A DNA stretch of 64,000 bases, taken from NCBI RefSeq assembly GCF_001718835.1, contig NZ_CP013444.1:1612001-1676000 (forward strand), written 5' to 3'. Position 1 is the stretch's first letter; the number at the start of each line of letters is the position of its first letter. Shown piece after piece: positions 9,614 to 18,780 of this stretch. Origin of the DNA: Burkholderia cepacia (lineage in GTDB: Bacteria; Pseudomonadota; Gammaproteobacteria; Burkholderiales; Burkholderiaceae). The translations under genes and the position numbers were made by a program. The notes beneath the pieces were generated by a model that was given only the letters and a program-made list of their open reading frames with translations, searched no databases and was not told where the DNA came from.

Positions 9614-10162
9614 ATGGACGACCCGCGAACCCGCGACGGCCGGGAGGGCAGCCTGCGCGACCGGCTCCAGCCCGCGCTGCTCGACCGGCTCACCGACGAC
9701 ACGCCGCAGCGCACGAGCGAAGCGCCCGGCGCGCAGTGGATCGGCACCGAACGCCTGCGTGCGGCCGTGCTGCGCGATCTCGCGTGGCTGCTCAACACGC
9801 GCAACGCCGAGGACGGTTTCGTCGACTGGTCGGCGTTCGCGCACGCGCGGGCGTCGGTGCTCAACTACGGGATGCGGCCGCTCGTCGGCAAGCCGATGTC
9901 GGGCGTCGAGCGGATGTCGGTCGAGGCGTCGATCCGCGACGCGATCGTCCGCTTCGAGCCGCGCATCGCGCCCGACAGCGTCGACGTCCGCAGCGTGACC
10001 GACGCGCCAGGCGGCCGCGCCGGCGAACGGCGCCACAACGTGCTGCTGTTCGAGATTCGCGGCACGCTGTGGTCGATCCCGCATCCGCTCGAATTCGTGC
10101 TGCGCTCCGACCTCGATCTCGAGACGGGCGCGATGTCGCTGCAATCCGTGGCGGGAGCGTAA
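9614..10162 (+). CDS. tssE: T6SS baseplate protein TssE (gp25-like)
   Basis: TssE is the phage gp25-like baseplate wedge protein that initiates sheath polymerisation. The 182-residue product has an N-terminal family motif (LRDRLQPALLDRL) and the gp25 core from about residue 55 on (RDLAWLLNTRN, then VLNYGMRPLVGK). In the C-terminal half are VRDAI-like and RGTLWSIPHPLEF segments. A CGGAGACGACC leader precedes the ATG, and the stop lies four bases before tssF. Nothing unusual is seen. Confidence 0.94.
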   Translation: MDDPRTRDGREGSLRDRLQPALLDRLTDDTPQRTSEAPGAQWIGTERLRAAVLRDLAWLLNTRNAEDGFVDWSAFAHARASVLNYGMRPLVGKPMSGVERMSVEASIRDAIVRFEPRIAPDSVDVRSVTDAPGGRAGERRHNVLLFEIRGTLWSIPHPLEFVLRSDLDLETGAMSLQSVAGA

Positions 10163-10166
10163 CGCG

Positions 10167-12038
10167 ATGGATACGCGCCTGCTCGACTACTACAATCGCG
10201 AACTCGCGTACCTGCGCGAGCTCGGCGGCGAATTCGCGCAGCAGTTCCCGAAGGTGGCCGCGCGGCTGCGGCTCAATGAATCGGGGCCGCCCGACCCGTA
10301 CGTCGAGCGGCTGCTCGAAGGCTTCAGCTTCCTCACCGCGCGCGTGCAGCTGAAGATGGACGCCGAGTTTCCGCGCTTCACGCAGGCGCTGCTCGATGCC
10401 GTGTATCCCGGCTATGTCGCGCCGCTGCCGTCGATGGCGATCGTGCGGTTCGCGCCGATGCTGAACGAAGGCAGCCTCGCGCAAGGCTGGCGGCTGCCGG
10501 CCGGCACGGCGCTGCGTGCACGGCCGGCCGCGTCCGAGCAGACCGCGTGCGAATTCCGTACCGCGCACGACCTGACGCTGTGGCCGCTCGAACTCACGGA
10601 CGCGGCGGTGACGGGCGCGCCGGCCTACCTGCCGCGCGGGATCGTGCCGGCCCGGCGCGACGTGCGCGGCGCGCTGCGCATCCGGCTGAAGGCGCGCGGC
10701 GGCGCGCGTCTCGCACAGTTGCCGCTCGAGCGGCTGACGTTCCATCTCGCGGGCCCGGAGCGCGACGCGCTGCACCTGCTCGAACTGATCGCCGCACATG
10801 CGCTCGGCGTCGTCGTTCACGATCCCGGCCAGCCGCCGCGCTGGGCTCATGCGCTCGGCGCGCACGCGCTCGTCCACCAGGGTTTCGATCCCGCGCAGGC
10901 GATCCTGCCCGACGACGGCCGCAGCTTCCACGGCTACCGGCTGCTGCGCGAGTATTTCGCGTTCCCGGCGCGCTTCCTGTTCTTCAGCATCGGCGGCCTG
11001 CGTGCCGCGCTCGCCCGCGCGACCGGCGACGAGTTCGAGCTGACCGTGCTGTTCGACCGTCACGACGCGGCGCTCGAGGCGGCCGTCAGCGCGCGCCACC
11101 TCGCGCTGAACTGCACGCCGGCCGTGAACCTGTTCGCGCGCCGCGCCGATCGCATTCAGTTGCAGCCGGGCGCGCGCGAACACCATGTCGTCGTCGATCG
11201 CAGCCGGCCGCTCGACTACGAGGTCTATGCGGTGCAGCGCCTCGCGAGCGAGCAGCGCGACGACGGCCAGTCGCGCGAATTCCGGCCGTTTCACGCATCG
11301 TTCGCCGGCGACGACGGCAACCACGGCGCGTACTACACGGTGCGGCGCGAACCGCGGCTCGTCTCCGCCCAGGCGCGCGCGAACGGCACGCGTACCGGCT
11401 ACGTCGGCAGCGAGACCTACGTGTCGCTCGTCGACAGCCAGTGCGCGCCGTACGACGAGACGATGCGCTACCTGGCGGCCGACACGCTGTGCACGAACCG
11501 CGACCTCGTGCTGCTGCAGCCGCCCGGTGACGCGAACACGTTCACGCTGCGCGTGTCGGCCCCGGTCGACAGCATCGTCGCGATCCGCGGCCCGTCGCGG
11601 CCGCGTCCGCCGATCGCCGACGCGCAAACCGCGTGGCGGCTGATCCGCCATCTCGGGCTCGCACGTCACACGCTGACCGATCTCGACGACGACGAAGGCG
11701 CGCATGCGCTGCGCGAACTGCTCGGCCTGCATGCCGACCCGGCCGATGCCGCGATGCGCCGGCAGATCGACGGCGTGCTGCGCGTGGCGTTTTCGCCGGT
11801 GTTCCGGCGGTTGCCGGCGTCCGGCCCCTTGATGTTCGGTCGAGGCGTGCAGGTCGACGTAACCGTCGACGACCATGCGTTCTCCGGCGACAGCCCGTTC
11901 CTGCTCGGCGCGGTGCTCGAACAGTTCTTCGCGCGCCACGTGTCGATCAACGCGTTCGCCGAATGCGTGCTGACCAGCGCGCAGCGCGGCACGCTCGCGC
12001 ACTGGCCGGCGCGTGTCGGCAGGCGGCCCGTGATATGA
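10167..12038 (+). CDS. tssF: T6SS baseplate protein TssF
   Basis: TssF and TssG form the baseplate wedge with TssE and TssK. The 623-residue length and start (LLDYYNRELAYLRELGGEFA) are diagnostic, followed by the PKVAARLRL and GFSFLTARV segments seen in all TssF proteins. No transmembrane segments are visible. The ATG follows GGGAGCGTAACG, and the stop overlaps the tssG start as ATGA. Reading frame and length are intact. Confidence 0.95.
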   Translation: MDTRLLDYYNRELAYLRELGGEFAQQFPKVAARLRLNESGPPDPYVERLLEGFSFLTARVQLKMDAEFPRFTQALLDAVYPGYVAPLPSMAIVRFAPMLNEGSLAQGWRLPAGTALRARPAASEQTACEFRTAHDLTLWPLELTDAAVTGAPAYLPRGIVPARRDVRGALRIRLKARGGARLAQLPLERLTFHLAGPERDALHLLELIAAHALGVVVHDPGQPPRWAHALGAHALVHQGFDPAQAILPDDGRSFHGYRLLREYFAFPARFLFFSIGGLRAALARATGDEFELTVLFDRHDAALEAAVSARHLALNCTPAVNLFARRADRIQLQPGAREHHVVVDRSRPLDYEVYAVQRLASEQRDDGQSREFRPFHASFAGDDGNHGAYYTVRREPRLVSAQARANGTRTGYVGSETYVSLVDSQCAPYDETMRYLAADTLCTNRDLVLLQPPGDANTFTLRVSAPVDSIVAIRGPSRPRPPIADAQTAWRLIRHLGLARHTLTDLDDDEGAHALRELLGLHADPADAAMRRQIDGVLRVAFSPVFRRLPASGPLMFGRGVQVDVTVDDHAFSGDSPFLLGAVLEQFFARHVSINAFAECVLTSAQRGTLAHWPARVGRRPVI

Positions 12039-13123
12039 CGCACGACTTGTCTCCGCGTGCCGGAACGGCCACCGAAGCTGCACGCCGCGACGCGTGGTGG
12101 GCGCGCCTGCGTGCCGCGCCGCACGGCTACGACCTGTTCCAGGCGCTGCGCTGGCTCGACGCGCTGTCGCCCTGCCGCGCGCCGCTCGGTCATGCCACGC
12201 GGCCGCGCGACGAGCCGGTGCGGCTCGGGCAGCAACCGTCGCTGGCGTTCGCGGCGTCGATGCTCGCCGGCGTGACCGACGGCGGCACCATGCCGCCGCG
12301 CATGGCCATTCACGGATTCGGGCTGTTCGGCCCGAACGGGCCGCTGCCGACGCACCTGACCGAATACGCGCACGAACGTGCCGCGCAGCACGACGATCCG
12401 ACGTTTGCCGCGTTCGCCGACCTGTTTCATCACCGGCTGATCCTGCTGTTCTACCGTGCGTGGGCCGACGCGCAGCCGACGGTGAGCCTCGATCGCCCGG
12501 AACGGGCGCGATTCGATGGTTATGTCGCGAGCCTGATCGGGCGGGCCGCACACGACGACAAGGCAGGCACGCAAACCGATGCCGACACGCTCGCGCCGCA
12601 TGCGCGCTATTTCCATGCCGGCCATCTCGTACGGCACACGCGCAACCCGGAAGGGCTCGTGCAGATCCTGCGCCGGCATTTCGGTGTCGAGGCCCGCATC
12701 GTCGAGCACGTGCCGCAGTGGGTCTCGATCGAGCGGTCGCAGCGCTGCACGATCCGCGCGACGCGGCCGACCTTGCGACTGGGCGCCGTCGCGCTCGGCA
12801 TCGCGGTGCGCGATGCGCAGTCGCGCTTCCGGATCGTGCTCGGCCCGCTGTCGCTCGACGCGTACCGCCGCTTCCTGCCGGGCGGCCCGCATGCGCGGCA
12901 GCTCGCGTCATGGGTGCGCGAATACGTCGGCATCGAGTTCGACTGGGACGTGCAGCTCGAACTGGCGGCCGACGCGGTGCCGGCGATCGCGCTCGGCGCG
13001 CCGCAGGGCATCGGCCGCACCGCGTGGCTCGGGCAGCGGCTCGAGCCGGGCCCCGCGCGCGACCTCGTCGTCCGCTACGACGTGCGGCGCGCCGGCGCAT
13101 CCCTTCATCGCGAAACCGCCTAA
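12035..13123 (+). CDS. tssG: T6SS baseplate protein TssG
   Basis: TssG is the TssF partner in the baseplate wedge. The 362-residue product has the expected early motif (GYDLFQALRWLDAL), a RLGQQPSLAFA stretch, a FGLFGPNGPLPTHLTEYA block and an HRLILLFYRAWA block. These four are the usual TssG landmarks in order. The ATG at 12035 overlaps the tssF TGA, implying translational coupling. The much longer upstream open frame runs through tssF and was discarded. The next gene, tssH, begins 13 bases later. Confidence 0.94.
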   Translation: MTHDLSPRAGTATEAARRDAWWARLRAAPHGYDLFQALRWLDALSPCRAPLGHATRPRDEPVRLGQQPSLAFAASMLAGVTDGGTMPPRMAIHGFGLFGPNGPLPTHLTEYAHERAAQHDDPTFAAFADLFHHRLILLFYRAWADAQPTVSLDRPERARFDGYVASLIGRAAHDDKAGTQTDADTLAPHARYFHAGHLVRHTRNPEGLVQILRRHFGVEARIVEHVPQWVSIERSQRCTIRATRPTLRLGAVALGIAVRDAQSRFRIVLGPLSLDAYRRFLPGGPHARQLASWVREYVGIEFDWDVQLELAADAVPAIALGAPQGIGRTAWLGQRLEPGPARDLVVRYDVRRAGASLHRETA

Positions 13124-13135
13124 ACGGGAACCGTC

Positions 13136-15796
13136 ATGTCCGATATCGGCCGCGTCAACCTGTTCGGAAAACTGAATCCGTTCCTCTACGAGACGCTCGA
13201 GCAGGCGACCGGCTTCTGCCGGTTGCGCGGCAATCCGTACGTCGAACTCGCGCACTGGTTCAAGCAGATGCTGCAGCGGCCCGACGGCGATCTGCAGCGC
13301 GTGCTGCGCCACTTCGCGATCGATGACGCCGCGATCGACCGTGGGCTCGTGGCCGCGCTCGACAGACTGCCGCGCGGCGCGGGCTCGGTGTCGGACCTGT
13401 CCGTGCATATCGACGATGCCGTCGAACGTGCGTGGGTGTACGCGACGCTGAAGTACGACGCGACGCGCATTCGCGGCGCGGTGCTGCTGCTCGCCATCCT
13501 GAAGACGCCGCAGTTGCGCAACGTGCTGCTGGCGATCACGCGCGAATTCGAGCGCATCGTGCCGGACGTGCTCGCCGACTCGCTCGAATCGATCGTCGAG
13601 GGCTCACCCGAAGCGCCGCCGGCCGCACGGGCGGGCCTGGGCGGCGACGCGGCGTTGCGCGCTGCGCTCGCCGCGGACGGCCCGGCGCTCGCGCGCTTCG
13701 CCGTCGACCTGACCGCGCGCGCGCGGGCCGGCGAGATCGACCCGGTCGTCGGGCGCGACGCCGAGATTCGCCAGATCGTCGACATCCTGCTGCGGCGCCG
13801 GCAGAACAACCCGCTGCTGGTCGGTGAGGCCGGCGTCGGCAAGACGGCGGTGGCGGAAGGCTTCGCACTGCGGATCGCCGCCGGCGACGTGCCGCCGTCG
13901 CTGCGCGACGTCGCGCTGTACCTGCTCGACATCGGGCTGCTGCAGGCCGGCGCGAGCGTGAAGGGCGAGTTCGAGAGCCGGCTGCGCGGTGTGATCGACG
14001 AGGCGATGTCGTCGGAGCGGCCGGCGATCCTGTTCGTCGATGAAGTCCACACGCTCGTCGGCGCGGGCGGGGCCGCCGGCACCGGCGACGCCGCGAACCT
14101 GCTGAAGCCCGCGCTCGCGCGCGGCCTGCTGCGCACGATCGGCGCGACCACGTGGTCCGAGTACAAGCAGTACATCGAGAAGGACCCGGCGCTGACGCGG
14201 CGCTTCCAGCTCGTGCACGTGCACGAACCGGAAGAAGCGGCCGCGCTGACGATGCTGCGCGGCCTGGCCGGAAAGCTCGAGGCGCATCACCGCGTGCTCG
14301 TGCTCGACGACGCGCTGCACGCCGCCGTCACGCTGTCGCACCGATACATTCCGGCCCGCCAGTTGCCCGACAAGGCGATCAGCCTGCTCGACACGGCCTG
14401 CGCGCGCGTCGCCGTCAGCCAGCACGCGGTGCCCGCGCCGATCGAGGATGCGCGCCGCCACATCGACAGCCTGCGCGTCGAACAGGAGCGGATCGGACGC
14501 GAATGCGCGCTCGGCACCGGCGATACCGCGCGGCGCGACGCGATCGACACGGCGCTCGCCGCCGCGCAGGCCGACCTCGACCGGCTCGACGCGCGCTGGC
14601 ACGCGGAGCGCGATGCGCTCGAGACGATCGTCGGTGCACGCACTGCGCTGCTTAAGGAAGCAACTTCGGACGAAACGCCGGACGCCTCGGCGCGCGCGGA
14701 CCTGCAGGCGAAACTCGCCGGCGCACAGGCGGCGCTTGCCGCGCTGCAAGGCGACGCGCCGCTCGTGCTGCCCGCCGTCGACACGCACGCGGTGGCCGCC
14801 GTCGTCGCCGACTGGACCGGCATTCCGCTCGGCCGGATGGTGCGCGACGAAACGCAGGCCGTGCTGAAGCTCGCCGACACGCTCGGCGAACGCGTCGTCG
14901 GCCAGAAGCACGCGGTCGAACTGATCGCCGAGCGCATCCAGACCGCGCGCGCCAGGCTGGACGACCCGAAGAAACCGCACGGCGTGTTCCTGCTGTGCGG
15001 CCCGTCAGGCGTCGGCAAGACCGAGACCGCGCTCGCGCTGGCCGACACGCTGTACGGCGGCGAGCACAACGCGATCACCATCAACATGAGCGAGTTCCAG
15101 GAGGCGCATACCGTGTCGACGCTGAAGGGCGCGCCGCCCGGCTATGTCGGCTACGGGCAGGGCGGCGTGCTCACCGAGGCCGTGCGCCGGCGCCCGTACA
15201 GCGTCGTGCTGCTCGACGAGATCGAGAAGGCGCACCGCGACGTGCACGAGATTTTCTTCCAGGTGTTCGACAAGGGCTGGATGGAGGACGGCGAGGGGCG
15301 CGACATCGATTTCCGGCATACGGTGATCCTGCTGACGTCGAACGTCGGCGCCGATCGCGTGATGCAGCTGTGCCGCGATCCCGAGCGCCTGCCCGACGTG
15401 CAGACGCTCGCCGATGCACTGCGCGCGCCGCTGCTCGACGTGTTTCCCGCCGCGCTGCTCGGCCGGCTGACCGTCGTGCCGTACTACCCGCTCACCGACG
15501 CGACGCTTGCGCGGATCGTCGCCTTGCAGTTGCGGCGGATCGGGCAGCGGATCGACGCGCATCACGGCATCCGGCTGCGCTGCACCGACGCGGCGACCGC
15601 GCTGGTCGTCGAGCGCTGCCGGACGATCGAGTCCGGCGGCCGGATGGTCGACGCGATCCTCACGCATACCGTGATGCCGCGCATCGGCCGCGCGATCCTG
15701 CAGGCGACGCTCGAAGGCCGCACGCTGTCGTCGATCGAGCTGGGCGCGGCCGACGGCGAATTCGCATACCGGTTCGACGAGGAGGAGACGACTTGA
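13136..15796 (+). CDS. tssH: T6SS ATPase TssH (ClpV)
   Basis: ClpV is an AAA+ disaggregase that recycles contracted TssB/TssC sheath. At 886 residues it has an N-terminal Clp-N region and a first AAA domain with Walker A GEAGVGKT at about residues 230-237. A coiled-coil middle region (about 420-530) leads to a second AAA domain with Walker A GPSGVGKT at about 622-629 and Walker B VVLLDEIEKAH. Both P-loops and both Walker B acidic residues are intact. The start MSDIGRVNLFGKLN is the ClpV rather than the ClpB pattern. The stop overlaps the vgrG TTG start. Confidence 0.95.
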   Translation: MSDIGRVNLFGKLNPFLYETLEQATGFCRLRGNPYVELAHWFKQMLQRPDGDLQRVLRHFAIDDAAIDRGLVAALDRLPRGAGSVSDLSVHIDDAVERAWVYATLKYDATRIRGAVLLLAILKTPQLRNVLLAITREFERIVPDVLADSLESIVEGSPEAPPAARAGLGGDAALRAALAADGPALARFAVDLTARARAGEIDPVVGRDAEIRQIVDILLRRRQNNPLLVGEAGVGKTAVAEGFALRIAAGDVPPSLRDVALYLLDIGLLQAGASVKGEFESRLRGVIDEAMSSERPAILFVDEVHTLVGAGGAAGTGDAANLLKPALARGLLRTIGATTWSEYKQYIEKDPALTRRFQLVHVHEPEEAAALTMLRGLAGKLEAHHRVLVLDDALHAAVTLSHRYIPARQLPDKAISLLDTACARVAVSQHAVPAPIEDARRHIDSLRVEQERIGRECALGTGDTARRDAIDTALAAAQADLDRLDARWHAERDALETIVGARTALLKEATSDETPDASARADLQAKLAGAQAALAALQGDAPLVLPAVDTHAVAAVVADWTGIPLGRMVRDETQAVLKLADTLGERVVGQKHAVELIAERIQTARARLDDPKKPHGVFLLCGPSGVGKTETALALADTLYGGEHNAITINMSEFQEAHTVSTLKGAPPGYVGYGQGGVLTEAVRRRPYSVVLLDEIEKAHRDVHEIFFQVFDKGWMEDGEGRDIDFRHTVILLTSNVGADRVMQLCRDPERLPDVQTLADALRAPLLDVFPAALLGRLTVVPYYPLTDATLARIVALQLRRIGQRIDAHHGIRLRCTDAATALVVERCRTIESGGRMVDAILTHTVMPRIGRAILQATLEGRTLSSIELGAADGEFAYRFDEEETT

Positions 15797-18066
15797 ATCG
15801 CGTATTCACACTCGACAGCCCGCACGGCGACGACCTCAAGTTCCATACGCTCGACGGCAGCGACGAACTCGGCCGGCTGTTCGAATTCCGGATCGAGGCG
15901 CTCGCCGACAGTCACAGCCTGTCGCTGAAGGACATGCTCGGCAAGCCCGTGACGGTCCGGATCGAACAGCAGGACCTGTCGACGCGCTACCTGAACGGCA
16001 TCGTGGCGCGCGCGTCGCTCGCCGGCCGGCGTGCCGAGCGGTACTACGGCTACGAGCTGATCGTGCGCCCGTGGCTGTGGCTCGCGACGCGCCGATCGGA
16101 TTGCCGGATCTTCCAGAACAAGACCGTGCCGGAGATCGTGCAGGAGGTACTGTCGACGTACGGCTTTCCGATCGAGAGCCACCTGGCGGAGACGTACGTG
16201 CCGCGCGACTACTGCGTGCAGTACAACGAGACCGACGCCGCGTTCGTGTCGCGGCTGATGGAGTTCGAGGGGATCTACTTCTGGTTCAGGCACGCCGAGG
16301 ATACGCATACGCTGATGCTGGGCGACGCGATGTCGTCGCATACCGTGCTGCCCGGCTACGGGACGATTCCGTACATCGCGCGCGACCGCACCGCGATCGC
16401 CGACGAGGAGCATATCGACGGCTGGCTGCCCGCTCAGGCGGTGAGCGTCGGCAAGCATCAGACCACCGACTACGACTACACGAAGCCGCGTGCCGATCTT
16501 TCGTCGCAGAAGGTCGATCCGCGTGGGCACGATCACGACAGTTTTGCGTCGTTCGAATGGCCGGGCGGCTATCGCGACGATGCGCCAGGCGCGCATTACA
16601 GCCGCGTGCGGCTCGAGGAGCAGCAGGCCGAGCATGAGCGGGCGAGCGCCGATACCGATGTGCGCGGTGTCGCGCCGGGTTACCTGTTCACGTTGGCGCA
16701 TTGTCCGCGCGCGGACCAGAACCGCGAATACCTGATCGTGCGGTGCCAGTACCGGTTTCAGGAGAACGCGTATGCGAGCGATCAGGGCGCGGAGGCCGTG
16801 GTGCATCAGACGATGATGCTCGTGCAGCCGTCGAGCCTGCCTTACCGGTCGCCGCGCGACACGCCGCGGCCACGGACCAACGGGCCGCAGACGGCCACCG
16901 TGGTCGGGCCGCCGGGGGAGGAAATCTGGACCGATCAGTATGGGCGCGTGAAGCTGCAGTTCCGCTGGGATCGGTACGGGCAGAGCAATCAGGATTCGTC
17001 GTGCTGGGTGCGGGTGTCGAGTCCTTGGGCCGGTGGTGGATTCGGTGGCGTGCAGATTCCACGGGTGGGCGATGAAGTTGTCGTGGATTTCCTGAACGGC
17101 GATCCGGATGAGCCGATCGTCACCGGGCGGGTTTACAACGGCGAGAAGATGCCGCCGTGGGGGCTGCCGGGCAGTGCGACGCAGAGCGGGTTGCTGTCGC
17201 GCTCGTCACCGGGCGGGACGACCGAGCATGCGAACGCGTTCCGGTTCGAGGACAAGAAGGGCGCCGAGCAGCTGTGGATGCATGCGGAAAGGAACTTCGA
17301 CGCGGAGACAGAACTCGATCATTCGCTGTCGATCGGGAACAACCACACGCATACGGTCGGGAACGACGAAACGATGCAGGTGAAGAACAACCGGCAACGG
17401 AGTGTGGGGCAGAACGAGACAGTCAATATCGGGCAGAACCGGGTGGCGCAGATCGGGGCGAACGAGACGCACGGGGTGACGGGGAATCGCAGCGTGTCGG
17501 TCGAAGGCGATAGTTCGCATACCGTTGCGAAAGGCAATCACAGCCTTGCGGTGGTGAGCGGAAAGCATGACGTCTTCGTCGAGGGGAACAGCACGCATGT
17601 CGTCGAAGCCGGCTCGTATGCCGCGCAAGTCAAGTCGGGAAATTATGCGGTCGACGTCGCGAAAATTGCGTCGACGGTCGCACGCGATTGCATCGCGATG
17701 AGCGTCGCGACGAGCATTGTGGAAATCAACAAGGACAAGGTCGGTGTGGCCATCGACGGGACCGGCGGCGACTCCGGTGTCAGTCTCGCTGGGCGCGTGG
17801 GCGGCGTGAGCATCGTCGGAGACGGCAAGGGCGTGGACATTGCCGGCCTTAAGCAAGGCGTCAAGATCTACGGCGAAAACGATCTCAATCTTTCAGGAAA
17901 AGCGACGGCGAGTCTGCAGGCGCCGAAGATCCATATCGACAACGGTACGGACAGTTGTGAAGTCAACGTCACGGCGACGAGGATCGTCCTCTCGACGAAA
18001 GGCGGCTCCGTCACGCTCGATGGTTCGGGCGTGACGATCCAGGGGACGATCGCTCACATTAATTGA
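15793..18066 (+). CDS. vgrG: T6SS spike protein VgrG (TssI), TTG start, extended C-terminal beta-helix
   Basis: VgrG trimers form the T6SS spike that carries effectors. The reading frame is open from 14995, but homology to VgrG begins with FTLDSPHGDDLKFHTLDGSD right after a TTG at 15793. That TTG has GAGGAGG upstream and overlaps the tssH stop, so I take it as the start (757 residues). Order: gp27-like part, gp5 OB-fold (EEIWTDQYGRVKLQF, then WAGGGFGG), then repeats near residues 510-620 (VGNDE, VGQNE, IGANE, VTGNR) typical of the gp5 beta-helix or DUF2345. A glycine/aspartate-rich tip reaches the end. There is no enzymatic toxin domain, so it is a structural carrier. Confidence 0.93.
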   Translation: MNRVFTLDSPHGDDLKFHTLDGSDELGRLFEFRIEALADSHSLSLKDMLGKPVTVRIEQQDLSTRYLNGIVARASLAGRRAERYYGYELIVRPWLWLATRRSDCRIFQNKTVPEIVQEVLSTYGFPIESHLAETYVPRDYCVQYNETDAAFVSRLMEFEGIYFWFRHAEDTHTLMLGDAMSSHTVLPGYGTIPYIARDRTAIADEEHIDGWLPAQAVSVGKHQTTDYDYTKPRADLSSQKVDPRGHDHDSFASFEWPGGYRDDAPGAHYSRVRLEEQQAEHERASADTDVRGVAPGYLFTLAHCPRADQNREYLIVRCQYRFQENAYASDQGAEAVVHQTMMLVQPSSLPYRSPRDTPRPRTNGPQTATVVGPPGEEIWTDQYGRVKLQFRWDRYGQSNQDSSCWVRVSSPWAGGGFGGVQIPRVGDEVVVDFLNGDPDEPIVTGRVYNGEKMPPWGLPGSATQSGLLSRSSPGGTTEHANAFRFEDKKGAEQLWMHAERNFDAETELDHSLSIGNNHTHTVGNDETMQVKNNRQRSVGQNETVNIGQNRVAQIGANETHGVTGNRSVSVEGDSSHTVAKGNHSLAVVSGKHDVFVEGNSTHVVEAGSYAAQVKSGNYAVDVAKIASTVARDCIAMSVATSIVEINKDKVGVAIDGTGGDSGVSLAGRVGGVSIVGDGKGVDIAGLKQGVKIYGENDLNLSGKATASLQAPKIHIDNGTDSCEVNVTATRIVLSTKGGSVTLDGSGVTIQGTIAHIN

Positions 18067-18140
18067 TTTCGACGGAGCGGCCGGATGTCGACGGCCGCTT
18101 GCCGAATCCATGGTTGCACTCGAAGCATAGGAGACATTCG

Positions 18141-18764
18141 ATGGAAAACGAATCGGATCAGATGACGATCGACGATGCGCTTGAAGCGGATACCGTCAGT
18201 GCATTGCGGCGGCTGTTCGAGAACGACATGGCGCCCGAACCTTCCCCTCCGGTCGAGCGCGCCGAATCGGCAACGATGATCGGCGAAGTGATCGATACGC
18301 ACCATCCCGACGCGATGGGCCTCATTCGCGTGAAGTGGACATTACAGGACGACACGACCAGCGAACGCTGGCTCGAATGCGTGGACGGCGTGAAACCTCG
18401 CATCGGCGACCGCGTGCTGCTGCAATCGCCGGCGAACTGGTCCGAGCATCTGATCACTGGCCTGTTGAAGCGGAAAGGCCGCGGCGAGCCGGTCGAGCCG
18501 ATCGTCGAGCCGGCCGTGGCGCTTGCGCTCGAACCGGACAAATGCGTGCAGGTGTCGGATGCATCGGGCTGCCCGCTGCTGCAGGTCCGGGCCTCGCCTG
18601 ACGGGCCTGTCGTGACGCTGTTGAACCAGAACGTGAACATCGAAGTCGCCGGCAAGCTGCGGTTGAGTGCACAGACGCTCGAACTGGAAGGCGGGCGCGG
18701 CGGTGTCGATATCCGGACCGAAGCGGACACCGTCGTGCGCAGCCGGTACGTTCGCCTGAACTGA
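18141..18764 (+). CDS. VgrG-associated OB-fold protein (DUF6484-like)
   Basis: A 207-residue protein placed directly after vgrG. The first 50 residues look disordered. Residues about 50-115 form a beta-rich segment (MIGEVIDT, IRVKW, GDRVLL, HLITGLL) that resembles the small OB-fold/gp5-like domain annotated as DUF6484 in Burkholderia T6SS islands. The C-terminal half (LLNQNVNIEVAGKLRLSAQ, VDIRTEADTVVRS) has short alternating-beta repeats like those of DUF3540 or the VgrG tip. I infer that it binds VgrG or the PAAR-Rhs effector and helps assemble the spike; this is not shown by the sequence. The ATG has an AGGAGA site nine bases upstream. The exact domain number is uncertain. Confidence 0.6.
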   Translation: MENESDQMTIDDALEADTVSALRRLFENDMAPEPSPPVERAESATMIGEVIDTHHPDAMGLIRVKWTLQDDTTSERWLECVDGVKPRIGDRVLLQSPANWSEHLITGLLKRKGRGEPVEPIVEPAVALALEPDKCVQVSDASGCPLLQVRASPDGPVVTLLNQNVNIEVAGKLRLSAQTLELEGGRGGVDIRTEADTVVRSRYVRLN

Positions 18765-18780
18765 GAGGCGACCTGACGTC

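Noticed and set aside
9861..13100. Minus-strand open frame of 1079 codons
   Set aside because: Antisense to tssE-tssF-tssG; Arg/Ala-rich composition and no family resemblance. Long antisense frames are expected in DNA this rich in G+C.
14995..15792. Upstream extension of the vgrG frame
   Set aside because: Runs in a different frame through tssH, whose second AAA domain is well conserved there; VgrG homology begins at the TTG 15793.
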